A DNA stretch of 64,000 nt from Serratia rhizosphaerae (GTDB lineage Bacteria > Pseudomonadota > Gammaproteobacteria > Enterobacterales > Enterobacteriaceae): NCBI RefSeq assembly GCF_009817885.1, contig NZ_CP041764.1:4402001-4466000 (forward strand), given 5' to 3'. Position numbers and translations under genes: made by a program. This document shows positions 52,611 to 61,362 of the stretch, piece after piece. Below the pieces are notes generated by a model. It was not told the DNA's origin. It ran no database searches and saw only the letters and a program-made list of their open reading frames with translations. The stretch's first letter is position 1. Each line of letters begins with the position of its first letter.

Positions 52611-53486
52611 TCAGGCGTCTTTGCGGCAGCGGAAGGTGACCGCCAGACGGGCCGGTTGTTCCCCCTGCGCCCGCAGCGGCTTGCTGAGCCGTCCGGTTTC
52701 AACGCACACCATGGTCTTGTAGCCGTCGTTGGCCATATCCGCCATGCTGCAGGAGAGTTCTGCCCCCGGATTCCAGGCGATCACATCGCTCATATGATGG
52801 TGTTGGACTTCAATCGTGCGCTGCAGCGCTGGATCTCTGATCAGGCTGCAGGCCGCCGGCTGGGTGTAAATCCGGTCGGTCTGGCCGCTGAAGGTCACCT
52901 CGCCGCTCTGGCGGGCTTCGGCACCGTTTGCCACTTTATCCAGATAGGTTTCCCCGAGCCCGGCAACGCTGACTCTGGCGATATCGCCGATTTGGAAGTA
53001 GCTGTGCAGCGCCGCGGTGGCCTGATAGTCACCGTGAGACTCTAGCTCGATCTCACAACTTTCCCCCAGCTTGAAGCGGGCGATTAGCGTAAAGGCGTGC
53101 GGCCACAGCTTGCGGGTCTGTTCGTTATCCTGCAGCGTAAAAGTGAGGATGACGCCATCCTGATCTTCGTCATGTGCGGTCAGGCGCCAGGGTTGATTAC
53201 GCGCAAAGCCGTGCGAAGGCTTGCCGGCCGGGCCAAACCATGGCCAGCAGATCGGTACGCCGCCGCGGATGGCGCTGCCGGTTTTAAACGGGGTGTTCTC
53301 GCTGAGCCAGATGACCGGCCGTTCGCCGCTCGGCTGCCAGCTGATTAAATGCGCGCCTTGCAGCGTCACCGCCGCGCGGACTTTGGGGTGAGACACCACC
53401 ACGACGCTTAACGCGTCCAGCTGTCGCTGACTGATATACGGAGAAATCTGTTTGCTGATGGGCAGGGTGAAAACTTTTTCGTTCAT
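52611..53486 (-). CDS. yeaD: Aldose-1-epimerase-like hexose-6-phosphate mutarotase YeaD
   Basis: Interconverts anomers of glucose-6-phosphate-type sugars. Family residues include the FKTGSAIRGGVPICWPWFGP block near residue 75, the catalytic histidine in ALHSYFQIGD and the acidic residue near WNPGAELSCSM. Length is 291 residues. It is just downstream of gapA on the same strand, but a terminator lies between them. Confidence 0.92.
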   Translation of the reverse strand: MNEKVFTLPISKQISPYISQRQLDALSVVVVSHPKVRAAVTLQGAHLISWQPSGERPVIWLSENTPFKTGSAIRGGVPICWPWFGPAGKPSHGFARNQPWRLTAHDEDQDGVILTFTLQDNEQTRKLWPHAFTLIARFKLGESCEIELESHGDYQATAALHSYFQIGDIARVSVAGLGETYLDKVANGAEARQSGEVTFSGQTDRIYTQPAACSLIRDPALQRTIEVQHHHMSDVIAWNPGAELSCSMADMANDGYKTMVCVETGRLSKPLRAQGEQPARLAVTFRCRKDA

Positions 53487-53541
53487 CGCGTCACCTTATC
53501 TATCGCCATATACTCTTGCTGAGCAGGGGAGAAAAACCAAT

Positions 53542-53568
53542 AAAAAAGGGCGACATCAATGTCGCCCT
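53542..53568 (-). terminator. Terminator of gapA
   Basis: AGGGCGACAT / ATGTCGCCCT hairpin with AAAAA on its left, that is, a U-run for the minus-strand transcript. Confidence 0.9.
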
Positions 53569-53593
53569 CATTAATCAGCTGTACATCACGCCA

Positions 53594-54589
53594 TTATTTG
53601 GAGATGTGAGCGATCAGATCCAGTACTTTGTTGGAGTAGCCGGTTTCGTTGTCGTACCAGGAAACCAGTTTCACAAAGTTGTCGTTCAGTGCGATACCTG
53701 CTTTGGCATCGAATACGGAAGTCAGCACTTCACCGTTGAAGTCGGTAGAAACCACGTCGTCTTCGGTGTAGCCCAGAACGCCTTTCAGCTCGCCTTCAGC
53801 GGCTTCTTTGATGGCTTTCTTGATGTCTTCGTAGGTGGCAGATTTTTCCAGACGCACGGTCAGGTCAACCACAGATACGTTTGGCGTCGGAACGCGGAAC
53901 GCCATACCGGTCAGTTTGCCTTTCAGTTCAGGCAGAACAACGCCTACCGCTTTTGCTGCGCCGGTAGAAGAAGGGATGATGTTCTGGGATGCGCCGCGGC
54001 CGCCGCGCCAGTCTTTGTGAGACGGGCCATCAACGGTTTTCTGCGTTGCGGTGGTAGCGTGAACGGTGGTCATCAGGCCTTCAACGATGCCGAACTTGTC
54101 GTTGATGACTTTAGCCAGCGGAGCCAGGCAGTTAGTGGTGCAAGATGCGTTGGAAACGATATCCTGGCCAGCGTATTTTTCAAAGTTGGCGCCGCGTACG
54201 AACATTGGGGTCGCATCTTTGGAAGGGCCGGTCAGCACAACTTTCTTGGCGCCTGCGGTGATGTGTTTACGTGCGGTTTCGTCGGTCAGGAAGATACCGG
54301 TGGCTTCAGCAACAACGTCAACACCGACTTCGTTCCACTTCAGGTTAGCCGGGTCTTTCTCTGCGGTAACACGGATAGTTTTGCCGTTAACAACCAGGTG
54401 GCCGTCTTTAACTTCTACCGTACCGTTGAAACGGCCGTGGGTAGAGTCATACTTCAGCATGTAAGCCATGTACTCTGCGTCCAACAGATCGTTGATTGCA
54501 ACGATTTCGATGTCGGAACGTTCCTGAGCAGCACGGAAAACAATGCGGCCGATACGGCCAAAACCGTTGATACCTACTTTGATAGTCAT
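53594..54589 (-). CDS. gapA: Glyceraldehyde-3-phosphate dehydrogenase A
   Basis: Glycolytic NAD-dependent dehydrogenase. The NAD-binding start is VGINGFGRIGRIVFRAA, the catalytic cysteine is in SNASCTTNCLAPL near residue 150, and the histidine in TTVHATTATQK follows. The start is the ATG at 54589 (MTIKVGINGFG), giving 331 residues as in E. coli, with GGTGGA upstream. Codon use looks strongly biased, as expected for a highly expressed gene. Divergent from msrB. Confidence 0.97.
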   Translation of the reverse strand: MTIKVGINGFGRIGRIVFRAAQERSDIEIVAINDLLDAEYMAYMLKYDSTHGRFNGTVEVKDGHLVVNGKTIRVTAEKDPANLKWNEVGVDVVAEATGIFLTDETARKHITAGAKKVVLTGPSKDATPMFVRGANFEKYAGQDIVSNASCTTNCLAPLAKVINDKFGIVEGLMTTVHATTATQKTVDGPSHKDWRGGRGASQNIIPSSTGAAKAVGVVLPELKGKLTGMAFRVPTPNVSVVDLTVRLEKSATYEDIKKAIKEAAEGELKGVLGYTEDDVVSTDFNGEVLTSVFDAKAGIALNDNFVKLVSWYDNETGYSNKVLDLIAHISK

Positions 54590-54938
54590 ATATTCCACCA
54601 GCTATTTGTTAGTGAATAAAAGGTTGGTTGTAAAATTACAAAAACCTTACCCAGCGTCAAGCGGAATCGTGTCAATTCTTGCGGCAAGTCAAAGCGGAAA
54701 GCTGAGTTTGCACGCTTATTGTACATTCCGTTTGCGTTCGGCCTCATTAGGCAAATGGGGGCAAACCGCTGAGTTTTAAAGAGCGCTCGGGTCAGATATG
54801 TGATCACTGTCACATAACGCCCTGGCGTAGACTTTATGCGCTACAGTTTAGGCTAAAAAGGCCTGCAGCGCTGTTAATTTTTTGTTATCATTAATCATTG
54901 TTTTCGTTGACATTATCCATATTTCGGGAATCGCATCT
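54590..54938. promoter_or_regulatory. gapA-msrB divergent control region
   Basis: About 350 bases without a gene, containing a perfect CRP palindrome. E. coli gapA has several promoters, one CRP-activated, consistent with this layout. Confidence 0.6.
54799..54814. promoter_or_regulatory. CRP site between gapA and msrB
   Basis: TGTGATCACTGTCACA is an exact TGTGA-N6-TCACA match to the CRP consensus, about 210 bases before gapA and 125 before msrB. Confidence 0.75.
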
Positions 54939-55352
54939 ATGAGCAAAGATCACGCCCCCCACACCCCGGTCACGGAACTGAATGAAATACAACGTTATGT
55001 GACCCAGGAACACGGTACGGAAGCGCCGTATTCCGGCAAATTGCTGCAGAACAAACGCGATGGTCTCTACCACTGCCTCTGCTGTAATGCGCCGCTGTTT
55101 TATTCCGAAAGCAAGTATGACTCCGGCTGCGGCTGGCCAAGTTTCTATGAGCCGGTGTCCGACGACGCCATCCGCTATCTTGATGATAATTCACATAATA
55201 TGCAGCGAGTTGAGATTCGCTGCGGTAACTGTGATGCGCACCTGGGCCACGTGTTCCCCGACGGCCCGCAGCCGACCGGCGAGCGTTATTGCGTTAACTC
55301 CGCCTCGCTGAGTTTTACCGACGCGGCCAACGGCGAGAAGACGGCAGGCTGA
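54939..55352 (+). CDS. msrB: Peptide methionine (R)-S-oxide reductase MsrB
   Basis: Repairs oxidised methionine of the R epimer. Zinc cysteines are in CLCCNAP and CGNCDAH; the catalytic cysteine is in RYCVNSASLSF near residue 120. The ATG at 54939 gives 137 residues (MSKDHAPHTPV), as in E. coli; the longer frame to 54882 is not conserved. Divergent from gapA and followed by yeaC, as in E. coli. Confidence 0.96.
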   Translation: MSKDHAPHTPVTELNEIQRYVTQEHGTEAPYSGKLLQNKRDGLYHCLCCNAPLFYSESKYDSGCGWPSFYEPVSDDAIRYLDDNSHNMQRVEIRCGNCDAHLGHVFPDGPQPTGERYCVNSASLSFTDAANGEKTAG

Positions 55353-55420
55353 GCGAATTTTTTAGAAAAATCGATTCAGCTATTATTCAACGGCAGTAGG
55401 AATAGTGAAGGACGGCCCTG

Positions 55421-55693
55421 ATGGACGTGAAGGATTTGGTTGCGGCGATGACGCCGGAGATTTACCAGCGCCTGGCGCAGGCGGTTGAGCTGGGTAAATG
55501 GCCGGACGGCGTGGCGCTGACGCCGGAACAGAAAGAAAACAGCCTGCAGGCGGTGATGTTGTGGCAGGCAATGCATAACCACGATCCGCAACATATGAGC
55601 ATCGGCACCGACGGTCAGATCGTGATGAAGAGCAAGCAAGAGTTGAAGCAGCAGTTCGCCGCAGAGCCGCTGATTAAGCTGAAACCGCAGTAA
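55421..55693 (+). CDS. yeaC: DUF1315-family protein YeaC
   Basis: 90-residue cytosolic protein of unknown function, matching E. coli YeaC in size and position. Starts MDVKDLVAAMTPEIYQRLAQ and is acidic and helical in appearance. It lies 68 bases after msrB, possibly in the same transcript, and ends at a bidirectional terminator shared with pncA. Confidence 0.9.
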   Translation: MDVKDLVAAMTPEIYQRLAQAVELGKWPDGVALTPEQKENSLQAVMLWQAMHNHDPQHMSIGTDGQIVMKSKQELKQQFAAEPLIKLKPQ

Positions 55694-55717
55694 GCGGCGG
55701 GCAGGGCGCAGTGTGCA

Positions 55718-55743
55718 AACGGGCGATGTCAGATCGCCCGTTT
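55718..55743. terminator. Terminator between yeaC and pncA
   Basis: AAACGGGCGAT / ATCGCCCGTTT hairpin between convergent genes. Confidence 0.8.
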
Positions 55744-55748
55744 GTCGT

Positions 55749-56381
55749 TTAGCGCTGCAGAAATTGTGACAAGGTCACTAATTGCGCGCCGGCCTGCTGC
55801 ATTGCCTGCAGCGCCCGGTCGCTGTCATCGGGCTGCAGGTTGACGCCGCGGCAGCCGTCGCTAATGACCTGAACGGCGTAACCCAGCTGCAGGGCGTCCA
55901 GCACGCTGAACTTTACGCAGTAGTCGGTTGCCAGCCCCATGATCGTCAGCGTGCTGACGTTTCGTTGTTGCAGCCAATCATCCAGCGCGGTTTTTGCTCG
56001 GTGGCCGTTATCAAAAAACGCGCTGTAGCTGTCGATGGCCGGATCCTGCCCCTTGCGAAATACCGCATCGATTTGCCGCTGCTGCAGGCGCGGATGAAAT
56101 TCAGCGCCGGCGCTTTCCTGGACGCAGTGCACCGGCCACCAGACCTGCGGCAATCCTTCCAGCTCACCCAACTCGCCGATTTTCCCTGATGAGTTAACGG
56201 CAAAACTGCGATGCTGCGCCGGGTGCCAGTCCTGGCTGGCAACCACCCAGTCGCCGCGGTCGTGGCTGGCGGCGATCGCCTGGTTGGCCACCGCGATGAC
56301 GGCATCGCCATCTGTGACCGCCAATGCGCCGCCGGGGCAGAAGTCGTTTTGCAAATCAATCAATAACAGGGCGCTGTTCAT
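55749..56381 (-). CDS. pncA: Nicotinamidase
   Basis: Hydrolyses nicotinamide to nicotinic acid in NAD salvage (and activates pyrazinamide in other species). The Asp-Lys-Cys triad is seen as D in LLIDLQNDFCPGG, K in FRKGQDP and C in GLATDYCVKFSVLDA. Length is 210 residues. It lies 16 bases after ansA, so the two are probably co-transcribed, as in E. coli. Confidence 0.95.
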   Translation of the reverse strand: MNSALLLIDLQNDFCPGGALAVTDGDAVIAVANQAIAASHDRGDWVVASQDWHPAQHRSFAVNSSGKIGELGELEGLPQVWWPVHCVQESAGAEFHPRLQQRQIDAVFRKGQDPAIDSYSAFFDNGHRAKTALDDWLQQRNVSTLTIMGLATDYCVKFSVLDALQLGYAVQVISDGCRGVNLQPDDSDRALQAMQQAGAQLVTLSQFLQR

Positions 56382-56397
56382 CGTCTCTCCCGGTGTT

Positions 56398-57414
56398 TTA
56401 GCCCGCGGCGCTCAGTTCGCCGCGCAAATCTTGCTGCATCTGCTGGCGGATCTCGGCGGGCGTCAGCGGCAGGCTCAGCAGATAGTGCAGTTTTGTCAGC
56501 GCGGCTTCGACGGTCATATCAAAACCGCTGATGACGCCGGCATGCGCCAGCGCGTTGCCGGTGGCGTAGCCGCCCATATTCACCCGCCCGGACATGCACT
56601 GGGTGAGGTTGACCACCACGATGCCACGTTCGGACGCGGCGCGCAGTTCATCGACCAGTTCCGCTTTTTGCGGCGCGTTGCCAACGCCGTAGGAGCGTAA
56701 AATCAGCGCCTTGACCGGCTGCAGCAGGAAATTGCGCACCACCGCGCCGGAGATGCCAGGGTAAATGGTCACCACGCCGATCGGCTGCGGCGTAATATTG
56801 TGCACCTTCAGCTCACCATGACAGGCCGGCGACGCAATGCCGCTTTGACGGCGGATGTGGATACCGGCTTCCAGCAGCGGCGGCAGGTTGGGCGAGGCGA
56901 AGGCGTCAAAGCCGTCGGCATGCGCCTTGGTGGTGCGGTTGCCGCGGAACAGTTTGTTGTTGAAGAACAGGCTGACTTCATTCACCGGATGGTTGGCGGC
57001 CAGATACAGCGCGTTCAGCAGGTTGGTTTGCCCGTCGGAGCGCAGTTCCGCTAACGGGATTTGTGACCCTGTCACAATGACCGGCTTATCCAGATTCTCC
57101 AGCATAAAGGAGAGCGCGGAAGCGGTGAACGCCATGGTGTCGGTGCCATGCAGGATCACAAAGCCGTCGTAACGGTGATAGTTATCTTTAATATCGTCGG
57201 CGATATGCTGCCAGTCTTCCGGGGTCATATCGGAGGAGTCGATCAGGGGCGCATATTCATGAATGGTGAAGTCAGGCATTTCCGGGCGATGGAACTCTGG
57301 CATCAGCGCCAGCTGGCGCTGTAAGTGGCCAGAGGCGGGGATATAGCCCTGTTCGGAACGCTGCATACCGATGGTGCCGCCGGTATAGGCGACGTAAATG
57401 GATTTTTTTTGCAT
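56398..57414 (-). CDS. ansA: L-asparaginase I, cytoplasmic
   Basis: Deamidates asparagine in the cytosol. Catalytic threonines lie in YTGGTIGMQ near residue 14 and LHGTDTMAFTA near 91. No signal peptide, which distinguishes it from the periplasmic AnsB. Length is 338 residues. It is preceded on the same strand by sppA, whose terminator lies between them. Confidence 0.95.
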   Translation of the reverse strand: MQKKSIYVAYTGGTIGMQRSEQGYIPASGHLQRQLALMPEFHRPEMPDFTIHEYAPLIDSSDMTPEDWQHIADDIKDNYHRYDGFVILHGTDTMAFTASALSFMLENLDKPVIVTGSQIPLAELRSDGQTNLLNALYLAANHPVNEVSLFFNNKLFRGNRTTKAHADGFDAFASPNLPPLLEAGIHIRRQSGIASPACHGELKVHNITPQPIGVVTIYPGISGAVVRNFLLQPVKALILRSYGVGNAPQKAELVDELRAASERGIVVVNLTQCMSGRVNMGGYATGNALAHAGVISGFDMTVEAALTKLHYLLSLPLTPAEIRQQMQQDLRGELSAAG

Positions 57415-57468
57415 GGCAGGGAATCGGTAGAGAATAAGATGGGCTGAATTATAGGACGATAAATCCAG

Positions 57469-57495
57469 AAAAAAAGCCCGGCGTTGCGCCGGGCT
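57469..57495 (-). terminator. Terminator of sppA
   Basis: AGCCCGGCG / CGCCGGGCT hairpin with a run of A on the left, that is, a U-run for the minus-strand transcript. Confidence 0.9.
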
Positions 57496-57508
57496 GAAGA
57501 TTAATGAC

Positions 57509-59362
57509 TTATCGGACTTCGCCGCAGGTCAGACAAATGGCGTAGCGGTTCTGCGGATCGTTCATGTTATTGAACAAACCCGGCTGCTCTTTCATCGCCA
57601 TTGCCACCGAGGCCAGCGGCGCCGGCAGCATGGATTGGAGGGCGGCAGGCAGCATGGCGTGGATGGAGACACCAAATTGGCTGAGCACCATATCCGCCAT
57701 GCTCGGCGAGTCAACAAACCAGTTCAGCTGCCACTGTTTCAGCTTGGCCAGTTCGGCGGCTTTTTTCACCGCGTCATCGAAGTCGCCCAGTTGATCGACC
57801 AGACCGTTGGTTTTGGCGTCGCTGCCGGTCCAGACGTGACCCTGCGCGATTTTATCCACTTGTTCCGGCGTCATTTTACGCGAGTCCGCCACCAGGCCGA
57901 TAAAGCGCTTGTAGCCGTTCTCGATATTGAGCTGCATCATCTGTGCAAACTCCGGCGGCAGCGCTTTGGTCACCGCCAGATCGGCCAGCGGCGAGGTCGC
58001 CACGCCATCGGTGTGCACGCCGATGCTGCCCAGCGTGTCCTGATAGGTATTGATCACGCCGAAGATGCCGATCGAGCCGGTCAGCGTGCTCGGGCTGGCG
58101 ATAATGTAGTTCGCCGGCGTAGAGATCCAGTAACCGCCGGAGGCCGCCATGCCGCCCATTGAGACCACCACCGGTTTGCCGGCGGCGCGGGCGGCCGCCA
58201 GTTCGGAGCGGATCACCTCGGAAGCGCTGACGCTGCCGCCCGGGCTGTTAACCCGCAGTACGATGGCTTTCACTTTCGGGTCCAGACGCGCCTGGCGCAG
58301 TTCCGCAGCGGTGGTGTCGCCGCCGACCGTGCCCGGCGTCTGCTGGCCGTCCATGATGGCGCCGCTGGCGAATACCACGGCGATCTGGCCGCCCTGTTCC
58401 GGCGTTGGCGTCGGTTGATAGTCGTAAATGCTGATAGCGTTGAAATCGTTGGTCTGTTTGTTCCAGCCAAAGGCCTTGACCAGCTGATTTTCCATCACGG
58501 TGCGTGAAGCCAGCTCATCCACCAGTTTGTTGTCGAGCGCATATTTGGCGGTGTCACCCTGAGCGGCCTGTAAACCGCTGAGAACGCCGGCGGCGCCGGG
58601 GAACAGCTGCTGCGGCGTGATTTGGCGGTTGGCTGCCACGGTGTCCAGGTAGTTCTGCCACAGGTTGCCTATCCAGCGGCTGTCCGCCTCGCGTGCGGCC
58701 GGCGACATATCGTCGCGCAGCAGCGGTTCGACCGCCGATTTATAGGTGCCGACGCGGAAGATATTGGTGCTGACCTTCAGTTTGTCGAGCAGGGTTTTGT
58801 AATACAGGTTGTGGGTGGCAAACCCGTGCAGGTCGACGTTGCCCTGCGGCGACAGGTAGATCTTGTTGGCGTAGCTGGCCAGGTAGTACTGTGTCTGGTT
58901 ATAGCTGTCGCCAATGGCGTAAATGGGTTTGCCGCTGTCGCGGAACTCCCGCAACGCCTTGCCGATATATTGCAGCGACGGCTGATCGGCGCCGGCGAAA
59001 TCATTCAGCTGCAATACCAGTCCGGTAATGTTTTTATCGTCCTTGGCCTTGCGGATACTGTCGACCAGATCGAACAGAGAGTTTTCCTGCAGTTCGCTGG
59101 CGGAAGCGCCGAGGAATTCGCGGCTACGCTGCAGCAGGCGGTTTTTCATACTGGGCTGATCGACCACCATGCCGCTCAGGTTGACCAACAGTGCGCCGCG
59201 GGTGCTTTCAGCCGGCGGGGTGCTCTGGAAGGCAAAATAGATGCCGACGCCGATCAAAATCAGCACGATTAAAAACAGGTTGAGAATAAACTCTCTGACA
59301 AAATTCAGCAGACGCCATGTCCACCTGAACGTTCCGGCAATGATACGCCACAAAGTATGCAT
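57509..59362 (-). CDS. sppA: Signal peptide peptidase SppA (protease IV)
   Basis: Inner-membrane Ser/Lys protease degrading cleaved signal peptides. An N-terminal membrane anchor (about residues 20-42) is followed by tandem S49 domains; the serine nucleophile is in VVSMGGMAASGGYWIS and the catalytic lysine in ASYANKIYLSPQG of the first domain. The start is the ATG at 59362 (MHTLWRIIAGTF) with GGAG upstream; the longer frame to 59458 is not conserved. Length is 617 residues. Confidence 0.96.
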   Translation of the reverse strand: MHTLWRIIAGTFRWTWRLLNFVREFILNLFLIVLILIGVGIYFAFQSTPPAESTRGALLVNLSGMVVDQPSMKNRLLQRSREFLGASASELQENSLFDLVDSIRKAKDDKNITGLVLQLNDFAGADQPSLQYIGKALREFRDSGKPIYAIGDSYNQTQYYLASYANKIYLSPQGNVDLHGFATHNLYYKTLLDKLKVSTNIFRVGTYKSAVEPLLRDDMSPAAREADSRWIGNLWQNYLDTVAANRQITPQQLFPGAAGVLSGLQAAQGDTAKYALDNKLVDELASRTVMENQLVKAFGWNKQTNDFNAISIYDYQPTPTPEQGGQIAVVFASGAIMDGQQTPGTVGGDTTAAELRQARLDPKVKAIVLRVNSPGGSVSASEVIRSELAAARAAGKPVVVSMGGMAASGGYWISTPANYIIASPSTLTGSIGIFGVINTYQDTLGSIGVHTDGVATSPLADLAVTKALPPEFAQMMQLNIENGYKRFIGLVADSRKMTPEQVDKIAQGHVWTGSDAKTNGLVDQLGDFDDAVKKAAELAKLKQWQLNWFVDSPSMADMVLSQFGVSIHAMLPAALQSMLPAPLASVAMAMKEQPGLFNNMNDPQNRYAICLTCGEVR

Positions 59363-59523
59363 GTTTTCTCCAAACATGGGCTGAGGATGTCCCGTTATCC
59401 TAATGAGCGGCCAGCCAAATGTCAGCTTTAAATCACCGTCGACAGCCGTTATTGTCAATGCTGTAACTTGCTGTTTAGCTGTGCTACCGTGATGAAAATG
59501 AAAATTGTTATCAGGAGTTTGTG

Positions 59524-60075
59524 ATGGATGCGCTGGATCTGTTGTTGAACCGCCGTTCGGCCGCTCGCCTGGCGGCCCCTGCGCCGAGTGGTGAAATACG
59601 GCAAAATATTATCAATGCCGGTTTACGCGCGCCCGACCACGGCGCGCTGCAGCCTTGGCGTTTCGTGCTGATTGAAGAGCAGGGGCTCGAGCGTTTCAGC
59701 CAGCTGTTGCAGACGGCCGCCCGGCAGGATGGGTTGGACGATGCGGCGATTGACAAGGCTAGACAGGCGCCGTTCCGTGCGCCGCTGATTATTACCGTGA
59801 TCGCCCATTGCAGCGACAGCCCCAAGGTGCCGCACTGGGAGCAGGTGGTGTCCGCCGGTTGTGCGGTGCAGGCGATGCAGATGGCCGCGCTGGCGCAAGG
59901 GTTTAACGGTATCTGGCGCACCGGCGCCTGGACCGCGCATGCGCAGGTGCGTGAAGCGTTCGGCTGCCGTGAGCAGGACGAAATCGTCGGTTTCCTGTAT
60001 CTGGGCACGCCGCAGCTGAAGGCGGCCAGTAAAGTCGTCGCGCCGGACAGCGCGCCGTTTGTCAGCTACTTCTGA
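59524..60075 (+). CDS. ydjA: Nitroreductase-family protein YdjA
   Basis: 183-residue flavin-dependent oxidoreductase. The FMN-binding start MDALDLLLNRRSAARLAAPA and the EDE-like C-terminal CREQDEIVGFLYLGTP are as in E. coli YdjA. Physiological substrate unknown. The ATG at 59524 lies after AGGAG at six bases; a GTG three bases earlier is possible. It precedes selD, as in E. coli. Confidence 0.94.
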   Translation: MDALDLLLNRRSAARLAAPAPSGEIRQNIINAGLRAPDHGALQPWRFVLIEEQGLERFSQLLQTAARQDGLDDAAIDKARQAPFRAPLIITVIAHCSDSPKVPHWEQVVSAGCAVQAMQMAALAQGFNGIWRTGAWTAHAQVREAFGCREQDEIVGFLYLGTPQLKAASKVVAPDSAPFVSYF

Positions 60076-60316
60076 TTTTTCCGGGCGAGACGCAAAAAAC
60101 GCGCAATATCCCGTAATTTTGTACTGTTTATGAGCAGGTCGACGCATTATCACCGGCTTGCTCTTATCAATCCCTCCGGCAAGCGCTACCCTATATTCCA
60201 ATTGATTGAAGTTGTACCCAGGTGGCATATCAATGCGCCTTCAGCCGGGTGATGCACCGGGCTGGCATCGCGGCATATATGTTATCTTGAAGGCTGTTAA
60301 CCGAAGGAAGTGGACT

Positions 60317-61360
60317 ATGACATCGCCAACCATCCGCCTGACCCAGTACAGCCACGGTGCTGGCTGCGGCTGCAAGATTTCCCCGCAAGTACTCGAAACC
60401 ATCCTGCACAGCGAACAGGCCAAATTCGTCGATCCGCGTTTGCTGGTGGGTAATGAAACCCGTGATGATGCGGCGGTTTACGATATCGGCAATGGCACCG
60501 GCGTGATCAGCACGACTGATTTCTTTATGCCGATCGTCGACGATCCGTTCGATTTTGGCCGTATCGCCGCGGCCAACGCCATCAGCGACGTGTATGCCAT
60601 GGGCGGCAAACCGATCATGGCGATTGCCATTCTTGGCTGGCCGGTGGCCAAGTTGCCGCCGGAAGTCGCGCAGCAGGTGATCGACGGCGGTCGCTATGCC
60701 TGTCAGCAGGCGGGGATTGCGCTGGCCGGCGGCCACTCCATCGATGCGCCGGAGCCGATTTTCGGCCTGGCGGTCACCGGCATCGTCAGCACCGAGCGGG
60801 TGAAAAAGAACAGCGCCGCGCAGGCCGGCGCCAGACTGTTCCTGACCAAACCGCTGGGCATCGGCGTGCTGACCACCGCCGAGAAGAAAAGTCAGCTGCG
60901 GCCTGAGCATGCCGGGCTGGCGACCGAGGTGATGTGTCGATTGAACCTGCCGGGCGCCGAATTTGCCGAGGTGGCCGGGGTCAGTGCAATGACCGATGTG
61001 ACCGGCTTTGGCCTGCTGGGCCACCTGAGCGAAATGTGTCAGGGTTCCGGGCTGCAGGCGACGCTCTGGTTTGACCGGGTGCCGAAGCTGCCGGAGGTTG
61101 AACGTTATATTGCCGAAGGCTGCGTGCCGGGCGGCACCGGCCGCAACTTTGACAGTTACGGCCATCTGATTGGCCCGATGAGCGACGTACAGCGTCAGCT
61201 GCTGTGCGATCCGCAGACCTCGGGCGGGTTGCTGTTGGCGGTGATGCCTGAGGGCGAAGCGCAGGTGCAGGCGATCGCCGCGCGCCACGGTCTGCAGCTG
61301 GAAGCCATCGGTGAATTGCACGGCGCAGTGGCCGGCAAGCCGATGATCGAGGTCCAGTAG
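60317..61360 (+). CDS. selD: Selenophosphate synthase (selenide, water dikinase)
   Basis: Makes selenophosphate for selenocysteine and for tRNA 2-selenouridine. The catalytic Cys-Lys pair is in HGAGCGCKIS near residue 20; the active-site cysteine is a normal TGC codon, not selenocysteine. ATP-binding signatures GNETRDDAAVYD and DVTGFGLLGHL are present. The ATG at 60317 follows AAGGAAG. Length is 347 residues. selU starts two bases after its stop. Confidence 0.96.
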   Translation: MTSPTIRLTQYSHGAGCGCKISPQVLETILHSEQAKFVDPRLLVGNETRDDAAVYDIGNGTGVISTTDFFMPIVDDPFDFGRIAAANAISDVYAMGGKPIMAIAILGWPVAKLPPEVAQQVIDGGRYACQQAGIALAGGHSIDAPEPIFGLAVTGIVSTERVKKNSAAQAGARLFLTKPLGIGVLTTAEKKSQLRPEHAGLATEVMCRLNLPGAEFAEVAGVSAMTDVTGFGLLGHLSEMCQGSGLQATLWFDRVPKLPEVERYIAEGCVPGGTGRNFDSYGHLIGPMSDVQRQLLCDPQTSGGLLLAVMPEGEAQVQAIAARHGLQLEAIGELHGAVAGKPMIEVQ

Positions 61361-61362
61361 CG

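Noticed and set aside
53516..54619. 367-codon plus-strand ORF opposite gapA
   Set aside because: Long only because gapA has strongly biased codons; gapA itself is certain.
54629..54640. TGTAAAATTACA in the gapA leader as a HexR site
   Set aside because: The half-sites match but the spacer is two bases instead of five, so it does not fit the HexR operator.
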